Source: Dictyoglomota bacterium
Lineage (GTDB): Bacteria; Coprothermobacterota; Coprothermobacteria; Coprothermobacterales; JAADFF01
Assembly (NCBI GenBank): GCA_013153035.1
Contig: JAADFF010000001.1
Coordinates: 1 to 64,000 of the forward strand
Reading direction: 5' to 3'
Length of the DNA stretch: 64,000 nucleotides
Positions 1-9,328 of this stretch are shown in pieces. The notes under the pieces are model-generated. The model did not search any database and was not told the DNA's origin. It saw nothing but the letters and a program-made list of their open reading frames with translations. Position 1 is the stretch's first letter. Every line of letters begins with the position of its first letter. The position numbers were made by a program, and so were the translations under genes.

Positions 1-1
1 A

Positions 2-2752
2 GAAGAGGATGTCAAGCGTTTTGAGGAACTTGTTATCAGAAGTGGAAGAGTGGACTATGTTTACTTTGATGTTCCATGGGAAAAGATTGTCAGTGATGCC
101 GCATATATCTCTATCTATTCTCTCCTCAATATTACGACTACTGCTGAAATGACACATCCCAGAGAGGCAAGAGAAAGAGTAAGAAGATTCTTGTTTGATC
201 CACAGAGAAACTACCTTGGTGAAGTAGCTCTTTACAGGATAGCCCGTAGATTTGGCCATGAGATAAAGGAAAACCTTACAGAAGAAGATCTTGTTGAAAT
301 GTTTGCCTTGCCACTAAAACTCTATGCAGGTATTGAAGAGCCTGATGATATTGACCATCTAGGTAATAGAAGGGTTAGGGCTGTCGGTGAGCTTATTTAT
401 ACTAGTCTTATACAGGGCTTTAAAGTTCTTGTCAATAGGGTTGTCAGAGACAATATGCTGTCTTATACCGATGATGCTATTCCTAAACCTTCCCGTTTCC
501 TTTCATATAGACCACTTCAGAAGCAGCTTAAGCTATTCTTCCAGGGACAGCTTGCCCATTTGCTTGATGACACCAACCCACTGGCATCTTTGACCCATAA
601 GAGAAGAATTACCGCTCTTGGTCCTGGTGGTATTCCAAGGCAAATGGCTAAAGGTGAGGTGCGTAATATACATCCAAGTCACTATGGAAGACTGTGTCCT
701 ATTGAAACACCAGAAGGTCAAAACATCGGTCTTATCAACTCTTTGGCACTGTATGCCAGACTTAATGAGTATGGCTTTATTGTTGAGCCATATCGCCGTG
801 TGAAGAATGGTGTTGTTCTTGATGGGGATGATAATGTTGTATGGCTTGATGCCCTTGAAGAAGAAAATGAATATATTGCCCCCGCTGATGTCGATGTTAG
901 ACCTGTAGATGGAGGCTGGGAAATCGTTCCCGACATTGTTGTTGTGAGACATAAGGGTAGATGGGTTGAGGTGCCTAAAGAGAAGGTCACACTGATGGAT
1001 GCAGGTGCTAACCAGATGTTCTCTGTTACGACCTCTTTGATCCCGTTTGTTAACCACAACGATACAAACCGTGCTCTGATGGGTTCTAACATGCAGAGAC
1101 AGGCTGTACCTCTTATTAAGCCGACAGCACCAAGAGTTGGTACAGGTCTTGAGAGAAAAGTTGCCATGGAATCAGGAGCATCTATTGCATTTAAACCTGA
1201 GAGATATCCTGATTCTGTAGCATATATTGAATATGCCGATAGTAAGCGTATTGTGTACCGTGAGGTACCTTCTGATATTGTTGATGTTTCCGAGTGTGAT
1301 GATATTACATGTCCTAAGAGGGAAATTATCCTAACCACATTTAGAAGAAACAATAAAGATACAGCAACCCACTACCGCCCAGCTGTGAGAAAGGGCGATG
1401 TGGTGCTGCCCGGAGGTGTGCTTGCCGATAGTTTGCACTCCCAGGGTGGAGAACTGGCACTGGGTAAAAATCTCCTTGTTGCCTTTATGCCTTGGGAAGG
1501 ATACAACTATGAAGACGCTATTCTCATTAGCAGACGTCTAGTCAGAGATGATGAACTGACATCTATCTTTATTGACGAATATACTGTTGAGGCAAGACGT
1601 ATATCCACCGGTTCTCGTAGATCCCGTAAGGGCTCATCTGTTATGGTGGAGGAAATTACCAGAGATGTACCCGGTCTTTCCGATGAGGAAAAGAGGGACC
1701 TTGGCGAAGATGGTATCGTGAGAATTGGTGCTTGGGTTGAACCAGGTAGTATCCTTGTAGGTAAGGTTACACCTCAGCCTGAAGAGAAGGAAGAGGCAGA
1801 GGTTAAACTTCTTGCACACATCTTCGGTGAGAAGATTGGTAGGGTAAAGAATACCTCTCTGAGAATGCCACCAGGTGAGAGAGGTGTTGTTATCGATGTC
1901 AAGGTCTTTGAAGAAGATAAAGGCTATGATCTACCTGCTGATGTTGTTAAGGTCGTAAAGGTTTATGTTGCCCAGAAGAGAAAGATTAAAGAGGGTGATA
2001 AACTGGCAGGTAGATACGGAAACAAAGGTGTTGTTGCAAGAATTCTTCCTGAAGAGGATATGCCATATCTTCCTGACGGTACTCCTGTTGATGTTGTTCT
2101 AAACCCACTTGGTGTCCCATCTCGTATGAACTTTGGTCAGGTATTGGAAACACACCTTGGTCTTGTTGCAAGACTCTTAGGTGTAAATATTGAAATTCCT
2201 ACATTCAAGAGTCCTTCAATGGACGATATGTGGAAGGCCATAGAGCTTGCCAATGAAAAAATGAAAGAAAAATATGGTATTGAGATGAGCTCTCTCGGTA
2301 AGTTTACGCTCTACGATGGTCGTACGGGTCTACCATTTGAAAGAGAAGTGATGGTTGGTGAAATGCATATTCTTAAGCTTATTCACATGGTTGATGACAA
2401 AATGCATGCCCGTGCAACAGGTCCTTATGCCCTTATTACGCAGCAGCCACTGGGTGGTAAAGCCCACTTTGGTGGTCAGCGTGTGGGTGAAATGGAAGTA
2501 TGGGCTCTTGAGGCTTATGGTGCAGCTTATACATTACAGGAAATGCTTACCATTAAGTCTGACGATGTAGAGGGTAGAAAGAAGGCCTACGATGCTATCG
2601 TTAACGGTAAACCAATTGAGGAGATGGGTGAGCCCGAATCCTTCAGAGTTCTTGTCAAAGAGCTTCAGGGACTTGCCCTTGCTATAGAGGAAATACAGTT
2701 CCATAAAGGAAAACAGCAGCCCAAACTTGGGGCTGAAGAGACAGAAGAATAA
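2..2752 (+). CDS. rpoB: RNA polymerase beta subunit (5' truncated)
   Basis: This is the catalytic beta subunit of RNA polymerase. The reading frame is open to the left edge, so the N-terminal part lies outside the window; about 917 residues are visible. Seen: the rifampicin-pocket block around nt 540-640 (TNPLASLTHKRR, ALGPGG), HPSHYGRLCPIETPEG, the EKIGRVKNTSLR-type C-terminal blocks, GDKLAGRYGNKG and the terminal GGKAHFGGQRVGEMEVWALE. Compared with the E. coli consensus, the position of Q513 is His, S531 is Thr, and fork loop 2 (usually RERAGFEVRDVH) reads RQMAKGEVRNIH. rpoC follows after 19 nt, so the two are co-transcribed. Identity is certain; the changed sites are direct readings and their effects are inference. 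Confidence 0.98.
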   Translation, partial: EEDVKRFEELVIRSGRVDYVYFDVPWEKIVSDAAYISIYSLLNITTTAEMTHPREARERVRRFLFDPQRNYLGEVALYRIARRFGHEIKENLTEEDLVEMFALPLKLYAGIEEPDDIDHLGNRRVRAVGELIYTSLIQGFKVLVNRVVRDNMLSYTDDAIPKPSRFLSYRPLQKQLKLFFQGQLAHLLDDTNPLASLTHKRRITALGPGGIPRQMAKGEVRNIHPSHYGRLCPIETPEGQNIGLINSLALYARLNEYGFIVEPYRRVKNGVVLDGDDNVVWLDALEEENEYIAPADVDVRPVDGGWEIVPDIVVVRHKGRWVEVPKEKVTLMDAGANQMFSVTTSLIPFVNHNDTNRALMGSNMQRQAVPLIKPTAPRVGTGLERKVAMESGASIAFKPERYPDSVAYIEYADSKRIVYREVPSDIVDVSECDDITCPKREIILTTFRRNNKDTATHYRPAVRKGDVVLPGGVLADSLHSQGGELALGKNLLVAFMPWEGYNYEDAILISRRLVRDDELTSIFIDEYTVEARRISTGSRRSRKGSSVMVEEITRDVPGLSDEEKRDLGEDGIVRIGAWVEPGSILVGKVTPQPEEKEEAEVKLLAHIFGEKIGRVKNTSLRMPPGERGVVIDVKVFEEDKGYDLPADVVKVVKVYVAQKRKIKEGDKLAGRYGNKGVVARILPEEDMPYLPDGTPVDVVLNPLGVPSRMNFGQVLETHLGLVARLLGVNIEIPTFKSPSMDDMWKAIELANEKMKEKYGIEMSSLGKFTLYDGRTGLPFEREVMVGEMHILKLIHMVDDKMHARATGPYALITQQPLGGKAHFGGQRVGEMEVWALEAYGAAYTLQEMLTIKSDDVEGRKKAYDAIVNGKPIEEMGEPESFRVLVKELQGLALAIEEIQFHKGKQQPKLGAEETEE

Positions 2753-2771
2753 GTGAGGGGTGAGGACGCCT

Positions 2772-5700
2772 ATGGACAGGATAAAGAAGAAAAGGGTTCG
2801 CAAATTTGATGCCCTAAAAATAAGACTGGCATCTCCCGATGACATTCTCAAGTGGTCTCATGGTGAGGTTACACAGGCTGAGACCATTAACTATAGAACA
2901 TACTTGCCTGAAGAGGGCGGTCTGTTTTCACAGCGTATTTTCGGTCCTATTAAGGACTATGAGTGTGCTTGTGGAAAGTACAAGGGCAAGAAGTATGAAA
3001 ATGTAGTATGTGAGAACTGCGGTGTTAAGGTGACGACATCTAAGGTGCGTAGAGAGTGGATGGGACATATTACTCTTAACGCACCTGTAGCTCATAGATG
3101 GTATTATGGTAAGTCCCCTTATCCACTACCAAGACTCCTAGGTTTGAAGTACCCAGAGGTTAAGGATATTGTTTACTTGAACCTGAACCTTGTTGCCGAT
3201 GACGGTGGTCCATTTGTTCCCGCCGGTGTTGTTGTAGACGGCGAGGGCGAGCTCAAGGTGAAAAACTGGTTCTTAAACTTCAGCCGTGAGCTTGAGGAGA
3301 TAAAGGGGTCTTCTCGTATACCGTCTAATATCCCAAGGGTCAAGAAGGAGCTAAAAGAAAAAGTTGTTATCAAGGGTGAGCCACGCTTTGTAGCTGGTCC
3401 TAAGGCTATCGAGGCTATTTTCTCTATGCTGTATGAGGAAAACTATCCTGTGAAACTCTATGTTGACCTCTCTCAGGTATGGAAAGCTCGCAAGCGTCTG
3501 AGAGAGAAAGTGGAAAACTTCCTTATGTCTTTCCTTGGAATTACCAAAAAGGACATTAAGGCCATTCTCGATGGGGAAAAGAAGATATTCTTTGGCGAAG
3601 GTGGTATAGATGTTATTGATAAGAAGAAGTACCTTCTTTTGACAACCGATGACCAGAACAAAGCATTTGATGGTTATAAGGCTTTTGCCGCTGCGCTTTT
3701 AAAAGATTACCTTGATGGTGGTAATAAACTCCAGGAGTTTGCCGAAATTGTATCCCGTATACCCAACAGATATGGTAGATGGGAAAGACTTACCAATAGA
3801 GGACAGGATATAGGTCTATCTGCAGAAAGATGGTATCCCAATGAGGAATCCCTTGGGTCTTTAAACATGCTAAGTGTTTTTCTTCCCAAACTACTCATTG
3901 TTATAGATTCCAAGGAGCGTAAGGCATATAAGTGGGGAGAAAAAGAGTACATAGAGGCATATCTAAACGATTATGAAGGCCGTTATGAGTACTTTGTCAG
4001 CCCAGAAGATGCCGAAAGATATCTCACCAATATTTCTAAGGGGCTTGATGAAAATGAGGTAGCTACAATAGATATCACCGATGAGGAAGGTGCTATTCTC
4101 TTTGAGCAACCACGTATCCAAGTTTCCGATATTAGGATTAATATTACAGGTCTTGATGTGCTAACTGACGATGTTGCTAAAAATATCAAAAGGATTATGG
4201 GACCAGAGTTCAAGTTTGGTATGGGTGCTGAAATAGTGCAGCAGGTACTTGAAAAAGACTTTGATAATCAGGGGAATCAGCTGCAGCTATGGGTTGAGTA
4301 TCTCAAACATCTTGAAAGGGTTGTTACTAGTGAATCACAGCGTAGAAATATTGTTAGAAGGCTAAGTGTTATGGAAGCATTCCTTCACTCTGAGTCTCGA
4401 CCAGTCTGGATGATTCTTACTGTTATCCCTGTTATTCCACCTGAGCTGAGACCTATTATTCCACTTGAGGGTGGTAGATTTGCCACTTCTGAACTTAATG
4501 ACCTCTATAGACGTGTTATCAACAGAAATAACCGTCTGAAAAAGATGATGGATAAGAGGGCACCAGAGATTATCTTGAAGAATGAAAAGAGACTTCTTCA
4601 AGATGCCGTAGATGCCCTTCTTGATAATAGTGGTAAAGAGAAACCTGTTACGGATTCTTCTGGTAGACCGCTGAAGTCTCTTACTGATATCCTTGTTAAG
4701 AAAGAAGGTCGTTTCAGAAAGAATCTGCTTGGTAAGCGTGTTGATTATTCTGGTCGTAGTGTTATCGTTATTGGTCCTGAGCTGGAACTTGACCAGTGTG
4801 GTCTTCCTAAGGAAATGGCCGTTGAACTATTCAAGCCATTTCTTATTAATAGGCTTATCAAGAGGGGTATTGCTGAAACATTTAAAGAAGCCCGTGAACT
4901 TATAGATCGTAGGGACGATAGCATATTTGATGCCCTTGAAGAGGTTGTGAAGGACCACTACGTACTCCTTAACCGTGCTCCAACACTTCACCGACCTTCT
5001 ATTGAGGCTTTTAGGCCAGTTCTTGTTGACATGAAAGCTATCTCTATTCCTGCCATGGTCTGTCCACCATTTAATGCTGACTTTGATGGTGACCAAATGG
5101 CTGTTCATGTGCCACTGAGTGACCAGGCACAGGCAGAGGCAAGACTGATAATGGCATCTTCTCTAAACTTCATTTCACCAGCCAATGGAACACCGCTTGC
5201 CGCACCTTCTCAGGATATGGTGCTTGGTATTTACTATCTTACTATGCCGTTTGAAGGTGTTAAGGGTGAAGGTAGCGTTATTTCATCTGTAGACGAGGCA
5301 TTTATTAGGTATCGTCTTGGTAAGGCAGACCTCCATGCTTGGGTATGGTATCCACTCATTGCCTCTAAAGAAGAGATTGAGAAGATGAAATCAGAAGGTA
5401 AAAAAGGTAATACTACTATCGGTCGTATTATCTTTAACTACGAGATAGGCAAACGGATGAAACAGTATGGACTTACACGATACCTCGGTAAAGGATTCGA
5501 GATATTTAAAGAAGATGCTGATGAGAAATATAAAGGGCCAAGACTGGATTTCGTTAACGAAACACTCGATAAGAAGAAACTGAAAAAGCTTATTACCGAA
5601 ATGGTGGACATTATCGGTATTGCAGACATGAAATATTTCCTTGATGTAATTAAAGATATTGGTTTCCACTATGCAACCGTTTCTGGTTCTACTATATCTT

Positions 5701-8564
5701 TGCAAGAGGTTCAGGTTATGCCCGGCAAAGATGAAATACTTAACAGAGCCCTTGAGCAGGTTGAGCGTATTAACGAGGCATACGAAGACGGTATTATCAG
5801 TTATGAAGAAAGAATACCATCCATTATTGAGGTATGGCGTAGGGCATCTGAAGAGATTGAGGCCAATCTTCGTAAGCTGATGTCAGAAAGCGCACCAGAT
5901 AAACTTAACTCGCTGTATATCATGATTATCTCTGGTGCAAGAGGTAATGTTGACCAGCTGAGACAGTCTGTGGCATTTAGAGGTGCCGTATACGATGCTA
6001 CAGGTAACATTCTAGAGATTCCTGTTAAATCTTCATACATAGAAGGTCTGACTGTTCGTGAATACTTCGACTCTACCTACGGTGGTAGAAAAGGTCAGGT
6101 TGATACGGCTCTGTCTACATCTCTTGGTGGTTATAACACAAGGCGATTTGAGGAAGCTGTTCATGCCATCGTTGTTAGAGAAGATGACCACGAAGTCAAA
6201 GATGTTGATCTGAATGTCTATCAGGGTAGAGATCTAGCCCACGAGATTATGGGTAGGCTTGCTGCTGAGGATATTGTGGATAGCCAGACAGGTGAAGTGA
6301 TTGTTAAGAAGTTTGAGCTCATTGATGAAGAGAAGTTTGTGCAAATACAGAATAAGGCCGCAGGTAAGGTTAAGGTATTTACCGAGCTTATGTGGGTTGA
6401 TGTTGATTCCTTCCTCGATGATGAGAACTTCCTTGAGAACCTTATACACAATAGGTTTAAGCTTGCTATGGATATCGTATTGAAGAATGGGGATTCTATA
6501 CCTGCTGGTACTGTCATTACACCAGTGCTTGTGCATAAACTAAAGAAGATATTAGAAGATAATGGCTACGAGCCCAAAGTTCTTGTTAGAAGAATAGACG
6601 GTATTATGTTTAGAACCCTGAAGAACCTCGAGGGTGATAATATCAAAGACTTCTTTGCAAGAATTAAGGGTAGATTCCTAGCCGATGATGTGGTATCTCC
6701 AAAGACTGGTGAGGTGCTTGCACAATCTGGTCAATATATAGACAAAGAACTTATTGATAAGTTTAGAGAGCATGGAGTAGACCATGTGTACATTAAGAGT
6801 GCACTAACATGTAAGACAGAATACGGTGTATGTGTGAAGTGTTATGGTGAAGACCTTGCCAGACACGCTATTGTTGAACGTGGCGAGGCTGTTGGTATTG
6901 TTGCTGCTCAGTCACTTGGTGAACCGGCTACACAGCTAACACTCAGAACATTCCACACTGGTGGTACTGTTGGTGCTAAGAGTGAGGAGATTACATCTGA
7001 AGATTCTGGTTTGCGTCTGGTTGAGGCGGTATCAACAACTCCTGATTCTGGTCTTAATAAAGATGAGCGTAGGTTCCTCCAGAGTATTGTCAAACCTATT
7101 ACCGACTTCTACAAGGTAATTCGAAATATAGATGAGCGTATTAGGGCTGAATTTGATAGTGCAAAGGAAGACATACTTGTTAAAGAGATAAGCAACCTGA
7201 AAGAAATGACAAGCAGTGAAGAGAAGGCCCTTCGTGTGTATGTAAACGATTTTCTTGACAGTTATATGAATGGTCTGCTTTCCATAATGGAGACCATACA
7301 GACTCTTATCAATAATGAATTTAACTGGAGAGGTCTCAGTGCCGATATCTATGAATACATCTTTGAACAGATAGATAATCTTGATAAGGTGTTTGCTCCT
7401 GCAGTGCTTGAAAATCTGAAGAAAGGTATAGATGATATTGTATCCAACGATGATATTACATCAAGACTATCAAGAAAGATAGAGTCTTACCTTGCTTCAA
7501 TATCTGCAAGGTTTGTTGAATATCTTGCCAAGCTACCTTCTTGGTTCCTTATGACAGCTGGTATCAAAGGTAGAAATGTCGAAGAGGTTAAGGCGCTTTA
7601 TGACAGAATTATTGGTATGGGAGTTAAGGATATCACCGATGATGCCCGTAAGGAACTTGTTGGTCTTATCAAAGGTTTATTTGAAGGTGATGACATCTCT
7701 GTTAAGGAATTTGTCTACGAACAGTTTGTTGGTCTTGACCCAACAATGGAGATTCTTGACCAGAAGAGGGCAAAACTTCAGCCATTGGCAATGCTATCCT
7801 CTGTTGATGGACACGTTGTCGAAGTTGAAGTGAAAGATAAAATGATGTATGTGATTACCAAAGACGAGTTTGGATCTTATAAACTGGCCTTTGCATGGAT
7901 GCCATTTAGATATCTTGACCCTGTACTTGGAAGAGAGGTTGATATTAGATTCAGACCGAGATTCAAAGAGGGAGATTATATCCTTCCAGGTGACCTTATG
8001 GTTGTCAGTAGACAGAGAGGTTTCCATAGACCAGTTGTCAGATATCCAAGAGTGTTCTTGCAGATGCTTCTTGATAACTTTGGTTTACAGGCTGTTGCCG
8101 ACTTCTTGTTCTCCTCTATCGAAGGTATCTATGTTGACTTCCAATTTGATATCAACGATAAGCACTTTGAGGTTATCATGTCTCAGATGCTTAGTAAGGT
8201 TGAAGTTTATGACGATGGTGACAGTGATATCCTTGTTCCGTTCCATGATGTTGACCTGTATAGGTTTGAGGCCGAGTATAGGTATCTTAAGACCAAAGGT
8301 CTTCTCACCCCTAGGGGTAAGCGTAAGATCTGGGGTACAAAAGATGTCGGTAAACTGTCCGAGTCTTGGCTGGCTGCAGCATCTTATCTTGAAACAGCTA
8401 CAGCCCTTATTAATGCCGCTATTGCATCTAAGGTTGATAGGCTTGTGGGAATGAAAGAGAATGTTATTGTTGGTTCCATGATTCCTGCAGGTACAGGTAT
8501 ATACGATGACAGTCAGTTTAAGATTAGAGTAGAGGGTAAAGAAGAGATTATTGAAGAGGAGTAA
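2772..8564 (+). CDS. rpoC: RNA polymerase beta' subunit, unusually long (1930 aa)
   Basis: This is the beta' subunit, carrying the catalytic NADFDGDQM loop (about residue 770) and an N-terminal Zn site (CACGKYKG...CENCG). ATG 2772 is chosen because a GGGGTGAGG ribosome site lies 6 nt upstream and MDRIKKK is the usual family start. The family is normally 1200-1700 aa. Extra length comes from about 300 aa between the Zn site and VIPPELRP (a clamp insert, as known in Thermotoga/Thermus), about 130 aa between Zn2 ligands (residues ~1150-1340), and about 250 aa inside the trigger loop (~1400-1652). The bridge helix (~1100-1128) keeps its register but has many substitutions. Trigger-loop residues LRTFHTGG are kept, while the usual GLPRVxELFEAR half reads GLDPTMEILDQKR. 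The C-terminal KENVIVGSMIPAGTG is canonical. A strong terminator follows. Confidence 0.98.
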   Translation: MDRIKKKRVRKFDALKIRLASPDDILKWSHGEVTQAETINYRTYLPEEGGLFSQRIFGPIKDYECACGKYKGKKYENVVCENCGVKVTTSKVRREWMGHITLNAPVAHRWYYGKSPYPLPRLLGLKYPEVKDIVYLNLNLVADDGGPFVPAGVVVDGEGELKVKNWFLNFSRELEEIKGSSRIPSNIPRVKKELKEKVVIKGEPRFVAGPKAIEAIFSMLYEENYPVKLYVDLSQVWKARKRLREKVENFLMSFLGITKKDIKAILDGEKKIFFGEGGIDVIDKKKYLLLTTDDQNKAFDGYKAFAAALLKDYLDGGNKLQEFAEIVSRIPNRYGRWERLTNRGQDIGLSAERWYPNEESLGSLNMLSVFLPKLLIVIDSKERKAYKWGEKEYIEAYLNDYEGRYEYFVSPEDAERYLTNISKGLDENEVATIDITDEEGAILFEQPRIQVSDIRINITGLDVLTDDVAKNIKRIMGPEFKFGMGAEIVQQVLEKDFDNQGNQLQLWVEYLKHLERVVTSESQRRNIVRRLSVMEAFLHSESRPVWMILTVIPVIPPELRPIIPLEGGRFATSELNDLYRRVINRNNRLKKMMDKRAPEIILKNEKRLLQDAVDALLDNSGKEKPVTDSSGRPLKSLTDILVKKEGRFRKNLLGKRVDYSGRSVIVIGPELELDQCGLPKEMAVELFKPFLINRLIKRGIAETFKEARELIDRRDDSIFDALEEVVKDHYVLLNRAPTLHRPSIEAFRPVLVDMKAISIPAMVCPPFNADFDGDQMAVHVPLSDQAQAEARLIMASSLNFISPANGTPLAAPSQDMVLGIYYLTMPFEGVKGEGSVISSVDEAFIRYRLGKADLHAWVWYPLIASKEEIEKMKSEGKKGNTTIGRIIFNYEIGKRMKQYGLTRYLGKGFEIFKEDADEKYKGPRLDFVNETLDKKKLKKLITEMVDIIGIADMKYFLDVIKDIGFHYATVSGSTISLQEVQVMPGKDEILNRALEQVERINEAYEDGIISYEERIPSIIEVWRRASEEIEANLRKLMSESAPDKLNSLYIMIISGARGNVDQLRQSVAFRGAVYDATGNILEIPVKSSYIEGLTVREYFDSTYGGRKGQVDTALSTSLGGYNTRRFEEAVHAIVVREDDHEVKDVDLNVYQGRDLAHEIMGRLAAEDIVDSQTGEVIVKKFELIDEEKFVQIQNKAAGKVKVFTELMWVDVDSFLDDENFLENLIHNRFKLAMDIVLKNGDSIPAGTVITPVLVHKLKKILEDNGYEPKVLVRRIDGIMFRTLKNLEGDNIKDFFARIKGRFLADDVVSPKTGEVLAQSGQYIDKELIDKFREHGVDHVYIKSALTCKTEYGVCVKCYGEDLARHAIVERGEAVGIVAAQSLGEPATQLTLRTFHTGGTVGAKSEEITSEDSGLRLVEAVSTTPDSGLNKDERRFLQSIVKPITDFYKVIRNIDERIRAEFDSAKEDILVKEISNLKEMTSSEEKALRVYVNDFLDSYMNGLLSIMETIQTLINNEFNWRGLSADIYEYIFEQIDNLDKVFAPAVLENLKKGIDDIVSNDDITSRLSRKIESYLASISARFVEYLAKLPSWFLMTAGIKGRNVEEVKALYDRIIGMGVKDITDDARKELVGLIKGLFEGDDISVKEFVYEQFVGLDPTMEILDQKRAKLQPLAMLSSVDGHVVEVEVKDKMMYVITKDEFGSYKLAFAWMPFRYLDPVLGREVDIRFRPRFKEGDYILPGDLMVVSRQRGFHRPVVRYPRVFLQMLLDNFGLQAVADFLFSSIEGIYVDFQFDINDKHFEVIMSQMLSKVEVYDDGDSDILVPFHDVDLYRFEAEYRYLKTKGLLTPRGKRKIWGTKDVGKLSESWLAAASYLETATALINAAIASKVDRLVGMKENVIVGSMIPAGTGIYDDSQFKIRVEGKEEIIEEE

Positions 8565-8582
8565 CAATTCTGCTTCTATATA

Positions 8583-8612
8583 CAAGGGGGGACTTTGTCC
8601 CCCCTTGTTTTA
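8583..8612 (+). terminator. Rho-independent terminator of rpoBC
   Basis: An 11-bp perfect stem (CAAGGGGGGAC / GTCCCCCCTTG) with a TTT loop is followed by a TTTTAT tail, 18 nt after the rpoC stop. It ends the rpoBC transcript before thiN. Confidence 0.95.
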
Positions 8613-8630
8613 TATTGTGGGGTGGTGCTT

Positions 8631-9323
8631 GTGAACGTAAGGCAATTGATAAAAAGGCCGTATAAAAGGGCTATAGTATCGCTTAGTGGCTATTTTAGAG
8701 GTAATATTCCAGCTGATAGTGATACCCTCGTTATAGGGGTGGATAGGGGGACCCATCATCTGCTTGAAGAGGGTATCATGCCTCACATTGTGATTGGTGA
8801 TTTAGATTCCATATCACGCATGGATTTGATTTCTACACTGAGGGGAAAATCTGTTCCTTATTTTCTCGTTTCTAACTGGGATAAAGATTATACTGATGGA
8901 CAACGTGCCATCGAAATCGTTTATACTGTGGGTATAAAACATCTAACTATTATCGGTATCATGGGAGGGGAAATGGACCATTTTTTAGGGAATCTATCTT
9001 TGTTTAGTATGTATAGCCACATGTTTGATACGATGGTAGGCTATACAGGGTATCAGACCATAGAGCTTGTAGAAGGTCAGAAAACATATGCTTTGCCTAA
9101 AGGTACGTCTATTTCGTTTGTTCCCTACGATGATGAGGTTACTCTCACACTTCGTGGGGTGCTCTGGGAAGTTGAAAATAGATTATTTAAACGCGAAAAC
9201 TTACCACCTATTTCCAATATAGTTGTCAAAGATAATGTTGTTATTGATAGTGACGGGAAGTTATGGGTTATTATTGGCCGTGAGGATAAACCATATTTGT
9301 TAAAATACCCTCAGGGAAGGTGA
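8631..9323 (+). CDS. thiN: Thiamine pyrophosphokinase
   Basis: Transfers pyrophosphate from ATP to thiamine to make thiamine diphosphate (ThiN/TPK family, cytosolic). Seen: VIGVDRGTHHLL, the metal/ATP motif VIGDLDSIS, KDYTDGQRAIEI and GIMGGEMDHFLGNL, all family signatures in the right order; about 230 aa against a usual 210-220. GTG 8631 is chosen because it follows a GGGGTGG ribosome site; an upstream in-frame start would fall inside the rpoC terminator. The stop overlaps the start region of the next gene. The order thiN-asp23-yloV-recG is that of Bacillota. Confidence 0.93.
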   Translation: MNVRQLIKRPYKRAIVSLSGYFRGNIPADSDTLVIGVDRGTHHLLEEGIMPHIVIGDLDSISRMDLISTLRGKSVPYFLVSNWDKDYTDGQRAIEIVYTVGIKHLTIIGIMGGEMDHFLGNLSLFSMYSHMFDTMVGYTGYQTIELVEGQKTYALPKGTSISFVPYDDEVTLTLRGVLWEVENRLFKRENLPPISNIVVKDNVVIDSDGKLWVIIGREDKPYLLKYPQGR

Positions 9324-9328
9324 TGTAT

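Noticed and set aside
533-1353. Minus-strand frames inside rpoB (174 and 211 aa)
   Set aside because: Antisense shadows of a highly conserved gene with no start signals.
8085-8585. 166-aa minus-strand frame inside rpoC 3' end
   Set aside because: Shadow frame; it crosses the rpoC terminator and has no family resemblance.
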